In this document: positions 42,358 through 50,843 of the stretch, piece after piece
Layout of the letters: each line of letters opens with the position of its first letter
Numbering within the stretch: position 1 is the first letter of the stretch
Made by a program: the position numbers and the translations under genes
NCBI RefSeq assembly: GCF_039541915.1
Contig: NZ_BAABHD010000078.1
Location: 57,641-121,640 of the forward strand
DNA from: Nibrella saemangeumensis
GTDB lineage: Bacteria > Bacteroidota > Bacteroidia > Cytophagales > Spirosomataceae
Direction of reading: 5' to 3'
Length of the DNA stretch: 64,000 nucleotides
Notes under the pieces: generated by a model
What the model saw: the letters and a program-made list of their open reading frames with translations, nothing else
Told to the model about the DNA's origin: nothing
The model's database searches: none

Positions 42358-44637
42358 ATGAGGAATACAGAGAATTCCACGCTGGAAAAGCCAAGTCGGT
42401 CCGGTGCAACGACAATTCGTCAGACATTTCCGGTGCTGGAGATGACCTGCGCAGCCTGCGCCGTTAGTGTCGAGTCTATGCTTTCTAATACGCCGGGAGT
42501 GGCAAGCGCGGCCGTTAACTACGCCAACCAATCGGCAACGGTCGAATATGATTCGAAGGCCATTACCCCGCAACAGATGCAGCAGGTGCTGCAATCCATC
42601 GGCTATGATCTGGTGGTTGAGGCAGAAGACCCTCAACAAGTGCAGCAGGAAGCCCAGCAACGCCATTACGAACAGGTTAAAAAACGCACCATCTGGGCGG
42701 GGATCCTGTCCTTACCGGTAGTCCTGATCGGTATGTTTTTTATGGAAGGTTCCGAGCGGGCGGTGCCGTACGGCAATTACCTCATGATGGGGTTGTCCGC
42801 TCCGGTCGTATTTTGGTTAGGCCGGTCGTATTTTACCAATGCCTGGAAGCAGGCACGACACGGTAAGGCCAATATGGATACGCTGGTGGCCCTGTCAACG
42901 GGTATTGCCTTTCTGTTCAGTGCCTTCAATACGCTCTATCCTGATTTTTGGCACCGGCGAGGCCTGCATCCCCATGTGTACTTTGAAGCGGCGGCGGTGG
43001 TCATTGCGTTTATTTCGCTGGGCAAGCTCCTGGAGGAGCGCGCCAAGTCGAACACCTCCTCGGCACTGAAGAAATTAATGGGCCTGCAGCCCAAAACGGT
43101 TCGGATCGTTGAGGATGACACCGAGCGCGAAGTGCCCATTGCCTCCGTCAAAGTTGGTCAGCTACTTATTGTGCGACCGGGCGAGAAAATTCCGGTGGAC
43201 GGCGTAGTCGAGTCCGGCCAATCCTACGTCGACGAGAGCATGATTTCGGGTGAGCCGATACCAGTCGAAAAGCAGGCTGGTGAGCGGGTGTTCGCCGGTA
43301 CCATCAATCAAAAAGGGGCATTCCGCTTCAGCGCTGAAAAAGTAGGGGGCGACACCATTCTGGCTCAGATTATCCGCATGGTGCAGGAGGCCCAGGGCAG
43401 TAAAGCTCCGGTGCAGAGGCTGGTGGACAAAATTGCCGGCATTTTCGTGCCTATTGTCATCAGTATTGCTATCCTGACGTTTGCCGCCTGGATGTTGTTT
43501 GGAGGAGATGATGCCTTTACCCATGCCCTGCTCACGTCGGTGACGGTATTGGTGATTGCCTGCCCCTGTGCGTTGGGCCTGGCTACGCCCACAGCCATTA
43601 TGGTCGGGGTAGGCAAAGGAGCCGACAACAATATTCTCATCAAAGACGCAGAAAGTCTGGAATTAGGTCATCAGGTCAACGCCGTAATATTGGATAAGAC
43701 AGGGACCATTACGGAGGGTAAACCAACCGTAACCGATCTCCAATGGCAGGTAAATCAGGCGGAAACGCCTGAATTGGCCGCTGTGCTGTACGCTCTGGAA
43801 GCCCAGTCCGAGCACCCCCTGGCTGAAGCGGTCGTCAATTGGCTAAAACAAGCTGGCGTTAAGGGCGCAGCGCTTACCAATTTTGAGAGCCTGACAGGCC
43901 GGGGTGTAGCGGGACGCTATCAGGACACGGATTACCTGGTAGGTAATGCCCGGCTGCTGAATGAGCGTGGTCTGCGGTTAGGCCCAGCCCTTGAAAAACA
44001 GGTAACTCGCTGGCAAGCCGAAGCCAAAACGGTCGTCTTTTTTGCCGGAGAAAATCGCCTTCTGGCCAGTATGGCCATTGCCGATCCGGTCAAACAAACC
44101 TCCAGGGAAGCCATTCATACGCTGAAAAAGCGGGGTATTGCCGTGTACATGATGACGGGCGATAATGAACAGACGGCCCAGGCCGTGGCTAAAGCGGTAG
44201 GGGTGAACGACTACCGGGCGGAGGCTCTACCGGCGGACAAAGCGGCTTTTGTGCAGGAACTGCAGGCTCAGGGTAAAGTAGTAGCTATGATTGGGGATGG
44301 AATCAATGACTCCCAGGCGCTGGCCCAGGCGGACGTCAGTATTGCGATGGGGCGCGGCTCAGACATTGCCATGGACGTGGCTAAAATGACGCTTATTACC
44401 TCAGACCTCAACAGCGTTCCCAAAGCGCTGCAACTGTCCCGGAAGACCGTGCAGGCGATTCGGCAGAATCTATTTTGGGCTTTCATTTATAACCTGATCG
44501 GCATACCAATCGCGGCTGGCCTGCTGTATCCCATCAACGGGTTCCTGTTGAATCCCATGATTGCCGGGGCAGCCATGGCATTGAGTTCGGTCTCGGTGGT
44601 CAGTAATAGTCTTCGATTAAAGGCGATTAAGCTTTAA
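42358..44637 (+). CDS. copA: CopA-type Cu(I) P1B-1 ATPase
   Basis: 759 residues. One N-terminal HMA domain with CAAC (EMTCAACAVSVE, Cys 31 and 34), helices MA-MB, the A-domain SGEPIPVEK, membrane motif ACPCALGLATPTA (first Cys near 402), DKTGT from about 446, SEHPLAEAV and GDGINDSQALAQADVSIAMG. Conserved M(S/A)LSSVSVVSN..R closes the last helix. All marks of a Cu(I) exporter of the CopA/P1B-1 class are present. It is preceded by operator site 7 and a regulator gene, and followed by a palindromic terminator. Confidence 0.93.
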   Translation: MRNTENSTLEKPSRSGATTIRQTFPVLEMTCAACAVSVESMLSNTPGVASAAVNYANQSATVEYDSKAITPQQMQQVLQSIGYDLVVEAEDPQQVQQEAQQRHYEQVKKRTIWAGILSLPVVLIGMFFMEGSERAVPYGNYLMMGLSAPVVFWLGRSYFTNAWKQARHGKANMDTLVALSTGIAFLFSAFNTLYPDFWHRRGLHPHVYFEAAAVVIAFISLGKLLEERAKSNTSSALKKLMGLQPKTVRIVEDDTEREVPIASVKVGQLLIVRPGEKIPVDGVVESGQSYVDESMISGEPIPVEKQAGERVFAGTINQKGAFRFSAEKVGGDTILAQIIRMVQEAQGSKAPVQRLVDKIAGIFVPIVISIAILTFAAWMLFGGDDAFTHALLTSVTVLVIACPCALGLATPTAIMVGVGKGADNNILIKDAESLELGHQVNAVILDKTGTITEGKPTVTDLQWQVNQAETPELAAVLYALEAQSEHPLAEAVVNWLKQAGVKGAALTNFESLTGRGVAGRYQDTDYLVGNARLLNERGLRLGPALEKQVTRWQAEAKTVVFFAGENRLLASMAIADPVKQTSREAIHTLKKRGIAVYMMTGDNEQTAQAVAKAVGVNDYRAEALPADKAAFVQELQAQGKVVAMIGDGINDSQALAQADVSIAMGRGSDIAMDVAKMTLITSDLNSVPKALQLSRKTVQAIRQNLFWAFIYNLIGIPIAAGLLYPINGFLLNPMIAGAAMALSSVSVVSNSLRLKAIKL

Positions 44638-44649
44638 GGTCCTCGCCAA

Positions 44650-44681
44650 AAGTTTTGTAAGCCTGCCATGAAATCTTACAA
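44650..44681 (+). promoter_or_regulatory. Copper-type operator ahead of the PcoA-PcoB gene (site 8)
   Basis: AAGTTTTGTAA (44650-44660) and AAATCTTACAA (44671-44681), 21-bp period. The place where the -7 element is expected (44704-44711) reads CGGCTTTT, a poor match, because a perfect palindrome that looks like the copA terminator fills the spacer. The start codon follows at 44733. Confidence 0.6.
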
Positions 44682-44713
44682 GCCGTTCGGTTAGCTAACC
44701 GAACGGCTTTTTA
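44682..44713 (+). terminator. Palindromic terminator of copA
   Basis: GCCGTTCGGTTAG (44682-44694) is followed without spacer by its exact complement (44695-44707) and by TTTTTA. It lies between operator site 8 and the next start codon. Confidence 0.75.
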
Positions 44714-44732
44714 GTTTCTAGTAAAAAAGGTT

Positions 44733-47441
44733 ATGAAACAGATCTGCTTTATCCTATTCATGTGTTGGTGGCCGCTTACCCCAGCGTTAGCCCAACATGA
44801 ACAGCATACCAGACAGCCTCAGAAGAATCCCTCCTCCACCCGAACGGCTGACAAATCGGTCTTCTCCCCCATTCATACAACCTTACCCGTATCTCGTCCG
44901 CAAGCTGCGGCCAAAGTAAAACTTACTGGTCGCCGGGTGGAGTATGATCTGGTAATTGACGAAAAACAGGTGAACATCACCGGTAAGCCTACGAAAGGGA
45001 TGGTCATCAACGGGACTATCCCCGGACCAACGTTAACCTTTACAGAAGGCGACATCGCCGTGATTCGGGTTCACAACAAAATGAACGTCGAAACGTCTCT
45101 CCACTGGCATGGCATTTTACTACCTAATCAGATGGATGGCGTATCGTATCTGAATACCCCTCCCATTGAGGCCGGCAAGTCCCTGACGTTCGAGTTTCCC
45201 CTCGTCCAATCCGGCACCTACTGGTTTCACTCCCACACCCGTTATCAGGAACAAATTGGCGTGTATGGCTCCCTGGTTATTAAACCGCAGCAATCAACCG
45301 TCAAAGTGGATCATGAACTGGTGCTGGTACTGTCGGATTGGACGGACGAGAACCCTTCCTATATTCTCAAGAACCTGAAGCGCCGTCGCGATTGGTATGC
45401 CATTAAAAAAGGAAACATGCAAAGCCTGAACCGCATCATTGCCCACAAAGCCGTCGGGGCTTACCTGCGGCAGTCGATGATGCGAATGCCGCCCATGGAT
45501 ATTTCCGACGTCTATTACCCACGCTTTCTGATTAACGGAAAAGATACTAGTTACCACCAGAATTTTACAGCCGGGGAAACCATCCGGCTCCGGGTGATCA
45601 ACGCCAGTGCTTCCACTTATTTTCATTTGAACTATGCCGGCGGCACGATGAAACTGATTGCCACCGATGGCGTTGATGTCCAGCCTATCGAGGTGGATCG
45701 TCGGCTCATTGCCATTGCGGAAACCTACGACTTCTTGATTACCATCCCCAAAGGTGGAGCGTTTGAGGTGCGGGCCAGCGCGCAGGATGGAACGGGTTAT
45801 GCCTCCTCCTTTTTGGGAAAAGGACCCAAGCAGTATGCGCCGACCATTCCACGTCCAGACTTGTTTGCGCTAACTAAATCCATGAGTAGCATGACTCACC
45901 AGGGTATGGGTCACCAGATGGGGCAAATGGACATGAACCACTCCGATACGACATCAACAGGAGCCGGCCAGATGAATACGGAAATGGACCATTCGGGGCA
46001 TACGATGGGGACTCAAAAAGCACGCCAAACGGGAACAAAGGCCCAAAAGGCCGATCCAAAAAAATCTGCCACCAGTAAGGACATGTCGACGATGGATCAT
46101 GCCAGTATGGGCCATACCAGCCCTCAGCCGGAGCGTAAACAACCGAACCAACCGAGTAAGTCGGCCCAGGGAACCGCCACGCCAGCGGTGGACCACTCAG
46201 CGCATACGATGAGCCCAACGACCGGTCGTGCCAATGACAAAACTACACCGGCCGCAGGTCATCAAGGGCATACGATGGACAAGAATGCGCTGCCCAAGAA
46301 CAACAAGAAAAACCCCAAAGAGAAGGCAGACCCTACTGGGATGGCCAAAACCCCCCATCAGATGGGCCAGAACAATCCAGGTGCTGACGGCACCAACGGA
46401 ATGGGGAGTATGATGGACCCCCTGAATACAATCGATTATAGTGTGTTACGTTCTCCGGAACCCATTCGCTTTCCGGCCGACCGTCCCGTTCGGGAAATCC
46501 CGCTGACCTTAACCGGAAATATGTACCGGTATATTTGGGGTATTAATGGACAGCCCCTGTCGCGGGCCGATAAAATCATGATCCGGCGGGGGGAGATAAC
46601 CCGCATCCGCATGATTAACAACACCATGATGCTGCATCCCTTTCACCTGCATGGTCATTACTTTAGGGTACTGAACGGGCAGGGGGAGTACTCCCCCCTA
46701 AAACATACGGTGAACGTGTCGCCGATGGAGTCGGTGACCATTGAGTTCCTGGCCGATGATGAGAAGGACTGGTTCTTCCACTGTCACCTGTTGTACCATA
46801 TGATGACAGGCATGGCCCGGGTGGTGAGTTACGGAGATCCGCTGGACCCTTCCATCGCCAGTATTCAAAAGCTGCACATGCGGGATATGCGGGATAACCA
46901 GATTTTTGCGTGGGGCTTTGCTCAACCCGGCTATCCCAGTAATTACTGGAACCTGACGTTTACCAACAACAAGAATGCATTTATCATTGAGGGCGATGCG
47001 GACTGGAAGGGAAATTTTGAGTTGGATGCCGATTACGAACGCTACCTGGGCGACTGGTTTCGGGTTTTTGCCGGCGTCGATGCTGGTAATGAACTGTTTC
47101 TGCGGCGCTCCCGCACCAGCGACGAGGCAGGGTTGGACCCGGGAGGCCGCCGGATAATACGGGCGGTGGCGGGTATTCGGTATGTACTCCCTTTTATGAT
47201 CGAATCAGAAGTAAAGGTGGACGCCCGGGGAAATGTACGCCTGCAACTGGAAGGGCAGCAGGCCTTATTTCCTCGTTTAGCGCTTGACTATACAGCACAG
47301 TGGCTTATTGGAGGGTACACCCGGCTGCATGCCGGTCTGCAGTATACGATAACAAAAAATCTCCATATCCATGCTGATTACGATAGCCGCTATATGGGGG
47401 CTACGGGCCGGTTTGGGGGAGGATTGGGTTATAGTTTCTAG
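44733..47441 (+). CDS. Multicopper oxidase fused to PcoB/CopB-like barrel
   Basis: 902 residues. A signal peptide (WWPLTPALAQ) is followed by a laccase-type PcoA/CopA oxidase with motifs SLHWHG, YWFHSHTRYQEQIG, HPFHLHGHYF and WFFHCHLLYHMMTGM. Between domains lies a long Met/His/Lys-rich insert (about 385-570) with MGHQMGQMDMNHSDT and repeated DHSxHTM units. After about residue 700 the chain becomes an outer-membrane barrel (FELDADYERYLGDWFRVFAG to FGGGLGYSF) like PcoB. The oxidase and the barrel, separate genes in Pco systems, are one protein here. It lies after copA and operator site 8. Confidence 0.88.
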   Translation: MKQICFILFMCWWPLTPALAQHEQHTRQPQKNPSSTRTADKSVFSPIHTTLPVSRPQAAAKVKLTGRRVEYDLVIDEKQVNITGKPTKGMVINGTIPGPTLTFTEGDIAVIRVHNKMNVETSLHWHGILLPNQMDGVSYLNTPPIEAGKSLTFEFPLVQSGTYWFHSHTRYQEQIGVYGSLVIKPQQSTVKVDHELVLVLSDWTDENPSYILKNLKRRRDWYAIKKGNMQSLNRIIAHKAVGAYLRQSMMRMPPMDISDVYYPRFLINGKDTSYHQNFTAGETIRLRVINASASTYFHLNYAGGTMKLIATDGVDVQPIEVDRRLIAIAETYDFLITIPKGGAFEVRASAQDGTGYASSFLGKGPKQYAPTIPRPDLFALTKSMSSMTHQGMGHQMGQMDMNHSDTTSTGAGQMNTEMDHSGHTMGTQKARQTGTKAQKADPKKSATSKDMSTMDHASMGHTSPQPERKQPNQPSKSAQGTATPAVDHSAHTMSPTTGRANDKTTPAAGHQGHTMDKNALPKNNKKNPKEKADPTGMAKTPHQMGQNNPGADGTNGMGSMMDPLNTIDYSVLRSPEPIRFPADRPVREIPLTLTGNMYRYIWGINGQPLSRADKIMIRRGEITRIRMINNTMMLHPFHLHGHYFRVLNGQGEYSPLKHTVNVSPMESVTIEFLADDEKDWFFHCHLLYHMMTGMARVVSYGDPLDPSIASIQKLHMRDMRDNQIFAWGFAQPGYPSNYWNLTFTNNKNAFIIEGDADWKGNFELDADYERYLGDWFRVFAGVDAGNELFLRRSRTSDEAGLDPGGRRIIRAVAGIRYVLPFMIESEVKVDARGNVRLQLEGQQALFPRLALDYTAQWLIGGYTRLHAGLQYTITKNLHIHADYDSRYMGATGRFGGGLGYSF

Positions 47442-47499
47442 GGATATTAGCCGCTTAAGAATCGGTCTAAAAAACATGGTTTAACTAAATAAAAACACA

Positions 47500-47790
47500 A
47501 TGAGGAAAATCCATCTGATGATGCTTCTGTCGCTTGGCTTGATGGGAACCGGTTGCGATAGTAATCAGAAGTCTCAGGAAACAACTACCACGGTAGAGAG
47601 TAAGCAAGAACCCGGTTCTTTAGCGGCAGGTGAAACCTTCACCTGCCCTATGCATCCTGAAGTGATGAGTGATAACTTTGGCCATTGCCCTAAATGTGGC
47701 ATGAATCTGGAAAAACAGAAAATGACGGCGGAGCAGGTGAAAATGAAGCAGGAAGGAACATTCGTCAAATCCAGGGAGGAACAACAATAA
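47500..47790 (+). CDS. Lipoprotein with heavy-metal-binding domain
   Basis: 96 residues. Lipoprotein signal (LLSLGLMGTGC) and one heavy-metal-binding domain, FTCPMHPEVMSDNFGHCPKC then GMNLEK (about 48-72), with Cys/Met/His ligands as in the two CusB adaptors. The Lys/Glu-rich end has no known role. It probably binds copper in the periplasm and hands it to an efflux adaptor. It is 59 bases after the oxidase-barrel gene and is closed by a hairpin. Confidence 0.85.
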   Translation: MRKIHLMMLLSLGLMGTGCDSNQKSQETTTTVESKQEPGSLAAGETFTCPMHPEVMSDNFGHCPKCGMNLEKQKMTAEQVKMKQEGTFVKSREEQQ

Positions 47791-47807
47791 AGCGGAGGTA
47801 CAAGAAA

Positions 47808-47845
47808 GAAGCCCCCCGGCTCATTGAGCGGGAGGGCTTCTTCGT
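47808..47845. terminator. Bidirectional terminator
   Basis: GAAGCCCCCCGGCTC (47808-47822) pairs with GAGCGGGAGGGCTTC (47826-47840) with a small internal mismatch and a tight loop; A-rich and T-rich flanks lie on the two sides. It separates two converging genes. Confidence 0.75.
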
Positions 47846-47857
47846 TCATTATTCATT

Positions 47858-48469
47858 TCAACGAGCAGCGACACGATTCTGCAGGCTTTTCAGGTCTTCA
47901 ATATCTTTAGTCTGGTCCTTTATAATCTTGTTAGCCAGTGCTTTCATTTTATCCGTTTTGCCTTCTTTCAGAAACGCTCGGGCCATATCAATACCCTGCT
48001 GATGGTGCTGAATCATCATAAGGGCATAATCTTTATCGATATTGCTCGTCATGCTATGCTTTTTGCCGTTATGCATCATCTGCATGGCAGACTGACCGAA
48101 TTTTGAGGCGGATGCGGTGGGTTTGTGCGTGTTTAAAAATTGGGTGAGTTCGGTAATTTCCTTCTGGTTGGCCGCTTTTATCTTAGCCGCCTTGTCTTTC
48201 ACGGCTTGACTTTTACCCTGTTTGATTTCAAGGTTGGACATTTCCACGGCAGATTGATGATGCATCTTCATCATGGAAGCAAAATCATGATCCGGGTCAC
48301 CGGTCATCTTCATGTTCATCATTTGGTCCATACCCGCTTGCATGGAATGCATCATTGCATCACTACTCTTCATGGTACTATGGCCGGCGTGTTCGCTCTG
48401 GCTATAGGTTGTTAAAGAAAAGGCCATTCCTAAAGCTAGAAGGCTTATCTTAACTGGCATATTTTTCAT
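47858..48469 (-). CDS. DUF305 periplasmic protein
   Basis: 203 residues from the ATG at 48469 (the longer frame from 48505 adds a non-signal extension). Signal peptide (ISLLALGMAFSLTTYSQ), then a Met/His-rich helical bundle with two copies of the DUF305 signature: DHDFASMMKMHHQSAVEM and DYALMMIQHHQQGIDMA. The HHQ and Met clusters point to metal binding, and the family is frequent beside copper genes. It is preceded on the minus strand by copper-type site 9. Confidence 0.85.
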   Translation of the reverse strand: MKNMPVKISLLALGMAFSLTTYSQSEHAGHSTMKSSDAMMHSMQAGMDQMMNMKMTGDPDHDFASMMKMHHQSAVEMSNLEIKQGKSQAVKDKAAKIKAANQKEITELTQFLNTHKPTASASKFGQSAMQMMHNGKKHSMTSNIDKDYALMMIQHHQQGIDMARAFLKEGKTDKMKALANKIIKDQTKDIEDLKSLQNRVAAR

Positions 48470-48524
48470 ACGTTGATAATAATTTATTGTGTAGTGAATT
48501 AACATCGGGATGGAAGGATAGTTT

Positions 48525-48557
48525 TTGTAAGATTACCCTGTGAGTTTTACAAAATTT
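48525..48557 (-). promoter_or_regulatory. Copper-type operator ahead of the DUF305 gene (site 9)
   Basis: On the minus strand AAATTTTGTAA (48557-48547) and TAATCTTACAA (48535-48525), 22-bp period. The expected -7 place (about 48502-48495) reads TTAATTCA, a weak match. The ATG at 48469 lies downstream of it. Confidence 0.65.
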
Positions 48558-48908
48558 TTAACGTATGAAAAAAGTATCAGCTTAATATTTGACATAAGGA
48601 ATAGCTTAAGTAACCTTAAGACTAGGTTTACGCTATTTCTCCCACCCTACTTATTGCCTGAAAATAGCGACTGCGGTAGAACTACCCTGAGGTGTTCTGG
48701 CCACGGTGCTATATCAACCTATACTATTTGTCGGCGGTCATTAAAGGCAATTTAGAGTTTGCGCGCTGGTTGGAGGTATGCACCTACCTTAGCAAACAGG
48801 ATACAATTGCCCTACGGCTCCACAGGAGATAAACGCTTTAGTAAGTTATTGGGTTAAGTATTGTCTTGGTCCTTCTCTGTAGGAACTATAGGTAGGGTTA
48901 AATACAGA
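48558..48908. other. Intergenic stretch with an orphan open frame
   Basis: About 350 bases. A 50-codon open frame without a start (48680-48832, plus) reads EVFWPRCYINLYYLSAVIKG then NLEFARWLEVCTYLSKQDT and has coding-like composition, so it may be the tail of a lost gene; no family was recognised. No other feature was found. Confidence 0.35.
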
Positions 48909-48916
48909 TATATTTG
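48909..48916 (+). promoter_or_regulatory. -7 element of the DUF6122-like gene
   Basis: TATATTTG is a perfect match to TAnnTTTG and ends 2 bases before the GTG start at 48919, so the message may be leaderless. Confidence 0.45.
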
Positions 48917-48918
48917 CT

Positions 48919-49212
48919 GTGGGGCACATTGTTCTTCATTTTCTTACTCCGGGTTTGGTCGCCCTGCTTTTTTTCAGAAAGCGGTGGTTGAAGGTTTGGA
49001 TGATCATGGGAGCAACAATGCTGGTGGATCTGGACCATCTATTAGCTACCCCCATCTTTGATCCCAACCGATGTAGCATTGGTTTTCATCCACTACACTC
49101 CTATTTGGCTATTGGTGTTTATGTTCTGCTACTTTTTGCACCTAAACTACGGATAATAAGCCTGGGGTTGGTTATTCATATGGCTCTTGATTACCTGGAT
49201 TGTTTGCTGTAA
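48919..49212 (+). CDS. DUF6122-like small membrane protein
   Basis: 97 residues from a GTG start. Three to four short membrane helices with polar, conserved-looking motifs: HIVLHFLTPGLVAL, MLVDLDHLLATPIFDPNRC, FHPLHSYLAIGVY and HMALDYLDCLL. The D-x-D-H and H-x-x-x-D pattern matches DUF6122 (from memory), perhaps a metal-dependent membrane hydrolase. It is followed by the converging sialidase-like gene. Confidence 0.65.
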   Translation: MGHIVLHFLTPGLVALLFFRKRWLKVWMIMGATMLVDLDHLLATPIFDPNRCSIGFHPLHSYLAIGVYVLLLFAPKLRIISLGLVIHMALDYLDCLL

Positions 49213-49273
49213 ATCCGGACCATTTTTCAGAAGAAATCTGAAATTATTTTTGCTACAGAGTCGTTCCAAAAGG

Positions 49274-50323
49274 TCAATGCAAGATAGTAGCCAACACTCC
49301 GCTATCCGACTCCCAAACACAAATGGCCCCCTGAGGCAGCGCGGCAACGCGGGGGAAAGCACCCGTACCAATAGCGACCGGCATCCGCTGTTTGGGGGTT
49401 ATACCCCATATTTTACCGTCAGCCTGCCAGATCACATAATCTCCCAGCGTATTGCTGGCCACCGTGATGTTTTTCCCTCCCTTCGCCAGTTCCTGTTCTG
49501 GTTTACCCGGCTCGGCTTTGTAGATTCGGTTCTCCCGTCGCCAGGCCGTTACCACATGACCTGGTTTTGCTACGGATACGCCCCCGCCATCCATGGGACA
49601 GCCATCGAGTTTCCAAGAACCTAGTCCCAGCTTTTGGGGCTGGTCAAAGCGTTGTCCTCCATCCGAAGAGGTGAGTAAATAGATATCTCTGTTACCCGCC
49701 AGCGCGTTGCGAAAGGTAATGTATACATGTTTTCCCGCGATGGCTATCGCAGGACTACAGCATGGACAAATAGATCCGTCGGGTGACTCATAGAGGACCT
49801 GATTCGCCGACCAGGTCTTACCACCGTCCAGAGACCTAGCACCAACAACTTTATTCTGGGCGTTGCCCCGCAGATCATTCCATACGGCGTAAAACAAGTT
49901 GCCGGGTCCTGGTGCAAGGCTGACAAAGCCTTCCTTGGCCACATCCGGTTGATCGGATACCCTAATCCGTTTGGTCCATTGGCCGGACTTTTTATCCTTT
50001 ACATACGCGAAAATATTACCTGCCTGATTAAGGGCCAGAATCAGAGCCACCCGGTGGTTGGAAGCTACCTGAGGCCGGCGCCCGGCTACCAGAAATAGGT
50101 TTGGTAGTGTATCGACCACTTCCGCTGGCGCATACGTCTGACCATTATCATGGGACTGTGTATAGTAAATAAGGTTTCCAAGGCCATACACCACGTCTAC
50201 GTCTCCGTTTGCGTTCGTACTGACGACGGGATGACGGCCCTTCGCCGATAAGATCGTAAGGGATGGTTCTTCCCGCTGAGTCGTCAGCCACAAGTACAGA
50301 CTAGTTAGGAAATAAATCAGCAT
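49274..50323 (-). CDS. BNR-repeat (sialidase-like) exported protein
   Basis: 349 residues. A short N-terminal hydrophobic segment (LIYFLTSLYLWL) then a beta-propeller with Asp-box-type turns (YYTQSHDNGQTYAPAEV, GARSLDGGKTWSA, LLTSSDGGQRFDQPQ). Cys pairs in DGSICPCCSPAIAI and LDGCPMDGGG are unusual for true sialidases and could bind metal. Catalytic sialidase residues are not obvious, so hydrolase activity is doubtful. It may be transcribed with the small membrane ORF at 50608-50381. Confidence 0.7.
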   Translation of the reverse strand: MLIYFLTSLYLWLTTQREEPSLTILSAKGRHPVVSTNANGDVDVVYGLGNLIYYTQSHDNGQTYAPAEVVDTLPNLFLVAGRRPQVASNHRVALILALNQAGNIFAYVKDKKSGQWTKRIRVSDQPDVAKEGFVSLAPGPGNLFYAVWNDLRGNAQNKVVGARSLDGGKTWSANQVLYESPDGSICPCCSPAIAIAGKHVYITFRNALAGNRDIYLLTSSDGGQRFDQPQKLGLGSWKLDGCPMDGGGVSVAKPGHVVTAWRRENRIYKAEPGKPEQELAKGGKNITVASNTLGDYVIWQADGKIWGITPKQRMPVAIGTGAFPRVAALPQGAICVWESDSGVLATILH

Positions 50324-50380
50324 AGCCTATTTCGTTTGGTAGTTCTTTACCCCGAAAAGAATGCAGAATGGCAAGCATAC

Positions 50381-50608
50381 TTATTCTGCTTTCCCTTCGG
50401 GGTTATGGCCCCTATTCATCCTACTCAGGAGGAAGGCAGCGATTACCAATGCACCGGGAAAACACATTGCCCATACCTGTTTGCCACGTGAAAAACAGCA
50501 GAAGGACCTTAACCGACTAGATCTGTCTATGAATCCAATCAGTAAACAGAAAACGTGGATTTGTATTACGCCCTGCGGCACTGTTGACAGGCACTGAATG
50601 GTAGACAA
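50381..50608 (-). CDS. Possible small membrane protein
   Basis: 75 codons on the minus strand, upstream of the sialidase-like gene by 58 bases. The second half reads FSRGKQVWAMCFPGALVIAA then FLLSRMNRGHNPEGKAE, one membrane helix with a basic tail, which looks more like protein than chance. The first half is less convincing and the start codon is uncertain. Confidence 0.3.
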   Translation of the reverse strand: MSTIQCLSTVPQGVIQIHVFCLLIGFIDRSSRLRSFCCFSRGKQVWAMCFPGALVIAAFLLSRMNRGHNPEGKAE

Positions 50609-50736
50609 GCTTTCACGAACAGTACATTTGTCCCGTTTGTTTGTCCCTGACGGTTAAGGTAGGAGGGATGAGGAAAATCATCTTGTTTTCTGATGATAAT
50701 CAGTCACCTACATAAAGCGATGGCTCACGGGCTACT

Positions 50737-50744
50737 TACCTTTG
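50737..50744 (+). promoter_or_regulatory. -7 element upstream of the 147-residue protein gene
   Basis: TACCTTTG is a perfect TAnnTTTG about 100 bases before the start codon at 50844. No -33 TTG is seen at the usual distance. Confidence 0.4.
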
Positions 50745-50843
50745 TGATGATAACTTTTTTAGAAAACCAGCACGTATGGGCCGCTTACGCAACTGATGTT
50801 TTCGGAAAAGTCTTGTTCTAATCACTAACAATCAATCCTCAGT

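Larger units (their letters stand above)
50324..50843. other. Region between the sialidase-like gene and the 147-residue protein gene
   Basis: 520 bases with only the weak small-membrane-protein frame (50381-50608) and one -7 element (50737-50744). No operator of the copper type, hairpin or repeat was found. Confidence 0.35.

Noticed and set aside
45874..46218. 114-residue minus-strand frame rich in Ser, Pro and Tyr
   Set aside because: It is the complement of the Met/His-rich insert of the oxidase-barrel protein.
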